Below, in pieces: positions 13,773 through 18,119 of a stretch of DNA of 18,119 nucleotides. Positions within the stretch are counted from its first letter, which is position 1. Every line of letters starts with the position of its first letter. The translations under genes were made by a program, and so were the position numbers. Origin of the DNA: Verrucomicrobiales bacterium (GTDB lineage: Bacteria > Verrucomicrobiota > Verrucomicrobiae > Limisphaerales > UBA9464); the NCBI GenBank assembly GCA_005789375.1, contig SXXZ01000094.1, positions 1 through 18,119 of the forward strand, given 5' to 3'. The notes beneath the pieces are model-generated. The model saw nothing but the letters and a program-made list of their open reading frames with translations, searched no databases and was not told the DNA's origin.

Positions 13773-15056
13773 ATGGACGTAAGGTTTCCCAAGGTTGGAG
13801 AAGGCGCTGACGGCGGCAAGGTTGTCAGCGTTCTGGTCAAGGTCGGCGACACCATCAGCGCCGGTCAGACAATCCTCGAGCTCGAGTCGGAGAAGGCCAT
13901 CGCGCCCATCCCATCTCCAGCCGGCGGGAAGATCACCGCCATCTCCGTCAAGGAGGGCGACACGATCACCGTCGGATCGATGCTGTTGAGCCTAGAAGGC
14001 GGGAGCGACACCACCGCTGCGGCATCCGCATCGACAGCGACCAAACCGGCGGCAGCCCCTCGGGCAGCGCGGCCTGTGGTCGCTGACGACGACGACGACG
14101 ACCTCTTGCCGGCCGCCACTGAAGACGACGGTCCCGTCCCCGCGGCCAGCCCGTATGTCCGCAAGGTCGCCCGTGAACTGGGCATCCCCCTAAGCCGAGT
14201 CCGCGGTTCCGCCTCCGGTGGCCGCGTGGTCGTCGAAGATCTGGCCCGCTACATCGGCAAACTGGAGTCCAAAGTGGCCCGCGCCGGCAAGTACGCCGAA
14301 GCCCCCCAAGGACTCAGCTTCCCCCTCGTCAACCAAGACTTCGCTGTCTTTGGTCCCGTCACCAGCGAGCCGTTGACCCCGCTGCGAAAGATTATTTCGG
14401 CCCGGATGGTCGAGAACAAGGTTACCCTGCCCCATGTCACCCAGTTCGCTGACGCGGACATGAGCGGCATCGAGGCTTTGAGGGCCCAGTTCAAGGCCGA
14501 CTACGAAAAGGCGGGCTCCAAGCTCACGCCCACCCCCTTCCTCATCAAGGCGCTGGTCGACACCCTGAAGAAGTATCCGAAGTTCAACGCCAGTTTGCAG
14601 GAGGTCGCCGAGACCCTGATCATCAAGCACTACTACCACATCGGCATCGCGGTCGACACCGACGCGGGATTGCTCGTTCCGGTGCTGCGCGACGCCGACA
14701 AGAAGTCGTTGCTGCAAATCGCTAAAGAACTGACGGAGATCGCGGCCTTGGCTCGGGATCGCAAGCTCTCCCCCGATTCGATGAAGGGAGGTTCGTTCAC
14801 CGTCTCCAACCAAGGTGCCATCGGTGGCTCCCACTTCACTCCGATTATCAACAAACCCGAGGTCGCCATCTTAGGATTGGGAAAAACTTCGCTGAAGCCC
14901 GTCGTCACCGCCGAAGGCAAGATCGAAGCCCGTCCCATACTGCCGCTGACCATCAGCTATGACCACCGGGTCATTGATGGCGGATCAGCCGCCCGATTCA
15001 CGGTGGACTTGGTCAAAGCCATCGAGACATTCCCAGCCTCCTCGGTGAAGCTCTAA
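13773..15056 (+). CDS. Dihydrolipoamide acetyltransferase, E2 component of a 2-oxoacid dehydrogenase complex
   Basis: E2 forms the core of the pyruvate-type dehydrogenase complex and moves the acyl group from E1 to coenzyme A through its lipoyl arm. The 427 residues contain one lipoyl domain (1-77; lipoylated Lys41 in ELESEKA), an Ala/Pro linker with a run of six Asp (105-110), an E1/E3-binding domain (125-163: SPYVRKVARELGIPLSRVRG) and the catalytic domain (about 198-427) with DHRVIDG, catalytic His398 and Asp402. Pyruvate specificity (aceF-like) is likely but not proved; the single lipoyl domain also fits branched-chain or acetoin complexes. The E3 gene follows after 13 bp, so they form an operon. 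No E1 gene is adjacent. No Shine-Dalgarno site is obvious before the ATG. Confidence 0.94.
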   Translation: MDVRFPKVGEGADGGKVVSVLVKVGDTISAGQTILELESEKAIAPIPSPAGGKITAISVKEGDTITVGSMLLSLEGGSDTTAAASASTATKPAAAPRAARPVVADDDDDDLLPAATEDDGPVPAASPYVRKVARELGIPLSRVRGSASGGRVVVEDLARYIGKLESKVARAGKYAEAPQGLSFPLVNQDFAVFGPVTSEPLTPLRKIISARMVENKVTLPHVTQFADADMSGIEALRAQFKADYEKAGSKLTPTPFLIKALVDTLKKYPKFNASLQEVAETLIIKHYYHIGIAVDTDAGLLVPVLRDADKKSLLQIAKELTEIAALARDRKLSPDSMKGGSFTVSNQGAIGGSHFTPIINKPEVAILGLGKTSLKPVVTAEGKIEARPILPLTISYDHRVIDGGSAARFTVDLVKAIETFPASSVKL

Positions 15057-15069
15057 CAGCCCAAGCGAC

Positions 15070-16491
15070 ATGGAAGCGATCCAGACTGATATCGTTGTCA
15101 TCGGGGCAGGCCCTGGGGGCTACGCTGCCGCATTCTACGCCGCCGACCTAGGCAAAAAGGTGCTGCTCATCGAGCGAGATCCTCGTCTCGGTGGTGTGTG
15201 TATGAACCGCGGGTGCATCCCTTCCAAGGCGCTGCTCAACGCCTCACACATGATCACCGCCGCGAAGGAGTCCGCGCACCGCGGAATCAGCTTCGGCGAG
15301 GCCACGATCGATCTAAACCGCTTGCGGGCTTGGAAGGAGTCCATCCTCGAAAAGCTCGGTTCCGGAATCGCCAGTTTAGCCAAGATGCGGGGTGTGAGCG
15401 TGATGCACGGCAAGGCCATGTTCGAGTCCTCGAACAAACTGCGCGTAGAGACCCCCGAAGGTCAGAAGTACGTCACCTTCGAAAAGGCCATCATCGCCGC
15501 GGGTTCCCGACCGGCCCTCCCGAAGGCATTCGACCTCGGCAACCCCCGAGTAATGACCTCGACCGAGGCCCTAGAAATCGCCGACATCCCAGAGACGTTG
15601 CTCATCATCGGCGGCGGCTACATCGGCATGGAACTCGGCACCGTGTACGCGTCGATGGGTTCCAAGGTCACGGTCGTTGAGGCCATGGAAACGATTTTGG
15701 CCGGCGCCGACCCAGACTTGGTTCGACCGGTGACGGCCTACGCCAAGAAGGCCTTCAAGGAAGTGCGCCTGAAATCGAAGGTTTTGGAGATCAAGACCTC
15801 AGGCAAGCAAATCCAGGTCACTTCCGAGTTCAACGGCCAGAAGATGGACGAAAAGTATGACCGAGTGCTGGTGTCCGTGGGCCGAGTGCCCAACGGGCAA
15901 GACCTTGCTCTTGAGAACACGGGCGTTCAGCGGGATGACAAGGGTTTCATCAAGGTGGACGAACGCATGGTCACCAACGACCCGAACATCTACGCCATCG
16001 GCGACATCGCCGGCGGAATCATGTTGGCGCACAAGGCCAGCAAGGAAGCCCGCATCGCTGTTGAAAACCTCGCAGGCGACGGCAACGCGGTGAATCGCGA
16101 CTATCTCATCCCTGCGGTGGTCTTCACCGATCCCGAAGTGGCTTGGGTGGGTCTGACCGAAACCGAGGCCAAGGCCAAGGGTATCGAGGTCCAAGTGGTC
16201 AAATTCCCCTGGGGTGCCAGCGGCAGGGCCCTCACCTACGATCGGACCGACGGTTCCACCAAGCTCATCGTCGACCCGGTTTCCGAGCGAATTCTCGGGG
16301 TCGGAATTGTCGGCCATGGTGCCGGCGAGCTCATTGGTGAAGGCACGGTGGCCATTGAAATGGGGGCTACGGTCCATGATCTCAGCGCCATCGTGCACCC
16401 ACATCCCACCCTCAGTGAAACACTGATGGAAGGTGCAGAAGTCTTCTTTGGTCACTCCACCCACGTGTTCACCAAGAAGCGCGAACACTGA
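15070..16491 (+). CDS. lpdA: Dihydrolipoamide dehydrogenase (E3)
   Basis: E3 reoxidises the dihydrolipoyl group of E2 and passes the electrons through FAD to NAD+. The 473-residue protein has the FAD motif IGAGPGGYAAA (11-21), redox cysteines in GGVCMNRGCIPSKAL (Cys44, Cys49), the NAD motif IIGGGYIGME, the second FAD motif YAIGDIAGG, and the C-terminal HPHPTLSE with catalytic His445 and Glu450. Length and motif spacing are ordinary. Start is ATG at 15070, 13 bp after the E2 stop, so the pair is co-transcribed; a strong terminator follows at 16528-16563. It serves the same complex as the preceding E2 and perhaps other lipoyl complexes. The other, unrelated-context flavoprotein at 7413-8807 is a paralogue with a different active-site tetrapeptide. 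Confidence 0.96.
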   Translation: MEAIQTDIVVIGAGPGGYAAAFYAADLGKKVLLIERDPRLGGVCMNRGCIPSKALLNASHMITAAKESAHRGISFGEATIDLNRLRAWKESILEKLGSGIASLAKMRGVSVMHGKAMFESSNKLRVETPEGQKYVTFEKAIIAAGSRPALPKAFDLGNPRVMTSTEALEIADIPETLLIIGGGYIGMELGTVYASMGSKVTVVEAMETILAGADPDLVRPVTAYAKKAFKEVRLKSKVLEIKTSGKQIQVTSEFNGQKMDEKYDRVLVSVGRVPNGQDLALENTGVQRDDKGFIKVDERMVTNDPNIYAIGDIAGGIMLAHKASKEARIAVENLAGDGNAVNRDYLIPAVVFTDPEVAWVGLTETEAKAKGIEVQVVKFPWGASGRALTYDRTDGSTKLIVDPVSERILGVGIVGHGAGELIGEGTVAIEMGATVHDLSAIVHPHPTLSETLMEGAEVFFGHSTHVFTKKREH

Positions 16492-16513
16492 GTCGGATCA
16501 CTGAGTCGGATCT
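16488..16513. repeat. 13-bp tandem duplication over the lpdA stop codon
   Basis: ctgagtcggatca (16488-16500) is followed directly by ctgagtcggatct (16501-16513), identical in 12 of 13 positions. The first copy contains the TGA stop of lpdA and the second supplies another TGA, though in a different frame. Confidence 0.8.
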
Positions 16514-16527
16514 CCTGCAAATTCTTC

Positions 16528-16563
16528 GGGGCCAAGTTTACAAAACTTGGCCCCTTCTTTTTT
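16528..16563 (+). terminator. Intrinsic terminator after the E2-lpdA operon
   Basis: GGGGCCAAGTTT (16528-16539) pairs perfectly with AAACTTGGCCCC (16543-16554) around the three-base loop ACA, and TTCTTTTTT follows. It lies 37 bp after the lpdA stop and is a textbook Rho-independent terminator. Confidence 0.93.
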
Positions 16564-16779
16564 GAGGTCTCGATTTCAAGGGGCAACTCACCGCGACGCT
16601 GGCATGCAGCTGGATCCGCTTTATAGCCAAAGGTTGATCCTTTGAAGCACGCAGCCCACCACGGAAAGCCGTTGCGACATTCCGAGACCTTGGACGCTCA
16701 TTTTACTTCCCGTGCAACGGGATCTCCCGCAGTTTCCCCGGGCCGTTGCCGCGCCCGAGGCGCCTGCCGGCTTCAACCC

Positions 16780-17481
16780 ATGAAGAACACCCTTCGCCTC
16801 TTGATGACCACCACGCTCGCGGCCACAGCCGCACTCGCACAGGACAAGCTCGACCTCACGGCCGAGAAGACCCGAGCCAGTTACGCCATCGGGGCGGACA
16901 TTGCCAACAGCATGAAGCGCCAAGCGCTCGACCTAGACACCAAGGCCCTAGCGGCCGGGTTGGTCGACGGCATGAGCGGCAAGCTGCAGCTGAAAGACGC
17001 AGAACTAGAAAAAGCCATGAATGACTTCAAAACTACATTGATGGCGAAGCGTCAGGCAACTCAGGCCACGGCTGGTGCCGAGAACATCAAGAAGGGAACC
17101 GACTTTCTGGCCGCCAACGCTAAGAAAGACGGCGTAAAAACCACCGCCAGCGGCCTTCAGTACAAGGTCATGAAGGCGGGTCCCGACGGCGGTAAGAGCC
17201 CGAAGGCGACCGACACGGTCAAGGTTCACTACCACGGCACCCTCATCGACGGGACCGTCTTCGATAGCTCTGTGCAGCGCGGTGAACCGATCTCCTTTCC
17301 TCTGAATGGCGTGCTCCCGGGTTGGACCGAGGGCGTGCAGCTCATGAAAGTGGGCGACAAGTTCCAGTTCACCATCCCGTCGGCCTTGGCCTACGGCGAG
17401 CAAGGTGCGGGCGGCGCCATCGGGCCGAATTCCACCCTCATCTTCGAGGTGGAACTCCTCGGAATCGAAGCGGGCAAGTAA
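16780..17481 (+). CDS. Periplasmic FKBP-type peptidyl-prolyl cis-trans isomerase (FkpA/Mip-like)
   Basis: This 233-residue protein should speed up prolyl-bond isomerisation during folding of exported proteins. The start ATG at 16780 opens a typical signal peptide (MKNTLRLLMTTTLAATAALA, cleavage before Gln21); the frame is open further upstream but has no domain there. Residues 28-100 match the helical FKBP N-terminal dimerisation region (ASYAIGADIANSMKRQ, then a long charged helix). The FKBP domain spans about 124-230, with VHYHGTLIDGTVFDSS (149-164), LNGVLPGWTEGVQLM (175-189), IPSALAYGEQGAGG (199-212) and IFEVELL (221-227). The active-site aromatics Tyr151, Phe161, Trp182, Tyr205 and Phe222 are all present. 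It is bracketed by terminators at 16528-16563 and 17507-17540, so it is probably transcribed alone. Confidence 0.93.
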   Translation: MKNTLRLLMTTTLAATAALAQDKLDLTAEKTRASYAIGADIANSMKRQALDLDTKALAAGLVDGMSGKLQLKDAELEKAMNDFKTTLMAKRQATQATAGAENIKKGTDFLAANAKKDGVKTTASGLQYKVMKAGPDGGKSPKATDTVKVHYHGTLIDGTVFDSSVQRGEPISFPLNGVLPGWTEGVQLMKVGDKFQFTIPSALAYGEQGAGGAIGPNSTLIFEVELLGIEAGK

Positions 17482-17506
17482 TCGACCTGCAGTCTCTTTC
17501 CTGAAC

Positions 17507-17540
17507 GCCGGAGGCGCTTCCAAGCGCTTCCGGCTTTTTT
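17507..17540 (+). terminator. Intrinsic terminator after the FKBP gene
   Basis: GCCGGAGGCGCTT (17507-17519) and AAGCGCTTCCGGC (17522-17534) form a 13-bp stem with one G-T position (a G-U wobble in RNA), followed directly by six T residues (17535-17540). The minimal loop is two bases, so the top pairs will open in practice. Confidence 0.88.
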
Positions 17541-17607
17541 GAATCCCACAAGGACTGCACAACTCCGGGCGGTCCCGATTGACTCCGCGCCAAAGACGCC
17601 CACGGTC

Positions 17608-18119
17608 ATGGGAAGCGAACTCCTCACCGCACCCATGCGAACTCTCGTCGAGACCCTAGAGACTGCGCACACTCCAGAATCACTGGGTGCAGCCCTGCAG
17701 GACGAACCCGGACGGGTCGTCCTTCGGACAGGGATGTTCGAAGTCCCCTCGGCCCGCTACTCGATCGTCACCGCTCGCCCCTTCCAGACCTTCGAGTCCA
17801 TGGGGTCCCGATGCGAGACCCGACGCAGTGACGGCACGCGGGAGATCCAGTTCGGCAATCCCTGGGCCATCTTGGGGGCATTGTCCGAGCGCTGCGAGAT
17901 CCTCGATGAGGTCGACCTCCCCTTCCCCCTGGGCGGCATTTTTGGTTTTTGGGGCTACGACCTGAAGGGCTTCGTGGAGCCCCGTCTCTCGCGTCATGCA
18001 GTGCACGACTTGGAAATCCCGGATTGCCGAGTCGGGTTCCACGGGAGCTTGGTGGTCTTTGATCATCGACTGAGCACCGCGACCATCATCGCCACCGGCT
18101 TGTGCCCAAACGGAGACCG
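17608..18119 (+). CDS. PabB/TrpE-like chorismate-utilising enzyme, component I (partial, C-terminus outside window)
   Basis: The frame stays open to the window end and gives the first 170 residues of an anthranilate synthase/aminodeoxychorismate synthase component I. Recognisable are RYSIVTARPFQTFESMG (50-66), LPFPLGGIFGFWGYDLKGFVEPRL (104-127) and IPDCRVGFHGSLVVFDH (137-153), the N-terminal domain pattern of PabB/TrpE (the GxxGxxxY signature and the PDxxxGxxxxxxVFDH strand). The catalytic chorismate-binding domain lies beyond the window. PabB (folate precursor) is favoured over TrpE because of the GFWGYDL context, but only the missing part would decide. ATG 17608 is taken as start; ATG 17635 is a possible shorter one, and a TTG at 17539 would lie in the terminator. 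The gene follows the FKBP terminator by 67 bp. Confidence 0.82.
   Translation, partial: MGSELLTAPMRTLVETLETAHTPESLGAALQDEPGRVVLRTGMFEVPSARYSIVTARPFQTFESMGSRCETRRSDGTREIQFGNPWAILGALSERCEILDEVDLPFPLGGIFGFWGYDLKGFVEPRLSRHAVHDLEIPDCRVGFHGSLVVFDHRLSTATIIATGLCPNGD

Noticed and set aside
14190..14834. A 214-residue minus-strand ORF inside the E2 gene
   Set aside because: It is antisense to the conserved catalytic domain and has no start signal or recognisable motif.
15799..16488. A 229-residue minus-strand ORF inside lpdA
   Set aside because: It is a shadow of lpdA, unusually rich in His, Asp and Gly, without family resemblance.
16642..16779. Longer FKBP protein starting at 16642
   Set aside because: The extra 46 residues would hide a good signal peptide that begins at 16780.

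Overview
The window looks like chromosomal DNA from a GC-rich (roughly 58-60 %) Gram-negative bacterium. I place it, by inference only, in the PVC group and most likely Verrucomicrobiota (Limisphaerales/Pedosphaera-like). The reasons are the mix of genes, the scarcity of strong Shine-Dalgarno sites, frequent switching of strand, and ArgJ and dUTPase sequences of a type I associate with that group. No 16S gene or other phylogenetic marker is present, so this is not proven. There are no rRNA or tRNA genes, no CRISPR array and no intact insertion sequence.

Layout: a 5'-truncated-window RNA-binding (RRM) protein gene (minus) with a good promoter and a long leader; a Gfo/Idh/MocA oxidoreductase (plus); a minus-strand cluster dUTPase - hypoxanthine phosphoribosyltransferase - MoaD - MoaE in which the last three genes overlap by 4 bp each; a plus-strand pair of a stand-alone Ppx/GppA-type HD hydrolase and a large copper-type P1B ATPase with an unusual C-terminal membrane extension; a convergent mercuric-reductase/lipoamide-dehydrogenase-like flavoprotein (minus); a repeat-rich stretch (about 8.9-10.05 kb) around an unrecognised 238-residue ORF; a YggS-type PLP-binding protein (plus); a structured intergenic region with hairpins and direct repeats; argJ (minus); a metallo-beta-lactamase/beta-CASP gene broken by an internal deletion (minus); the E2 and E3 genes of a 2-oxoacid dehydrogenase complex (plus) ending in a textbook terminator; a periplasmic FKBP-type prolyl isomerase (plus) with its own terminator; and the start of a pabB/trpE-like gene running off the right edge.

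Functionally most of this is core metabolism: nucleotide sanitation and salvage (dUTPase, HPRT), molybdopterin synthase (MoaD plus MoaE), arginine biosynthesis (ArgJ), pyruvate-type dehydrogenase (E2 plus E3), PLP homeostasis, folate or tryptophan precursor synthesis, and metal export. I see no convincing new multi-gene system. The best leads for follow-up are the deleted beta-CASP nuclease, the P1B ATPase architecture, the HD domain detached from its usual Ppx/GppA partner, the ArgJ cleavage-loop insertion, and the 10-bp phased repeats beside the orphan ORF.
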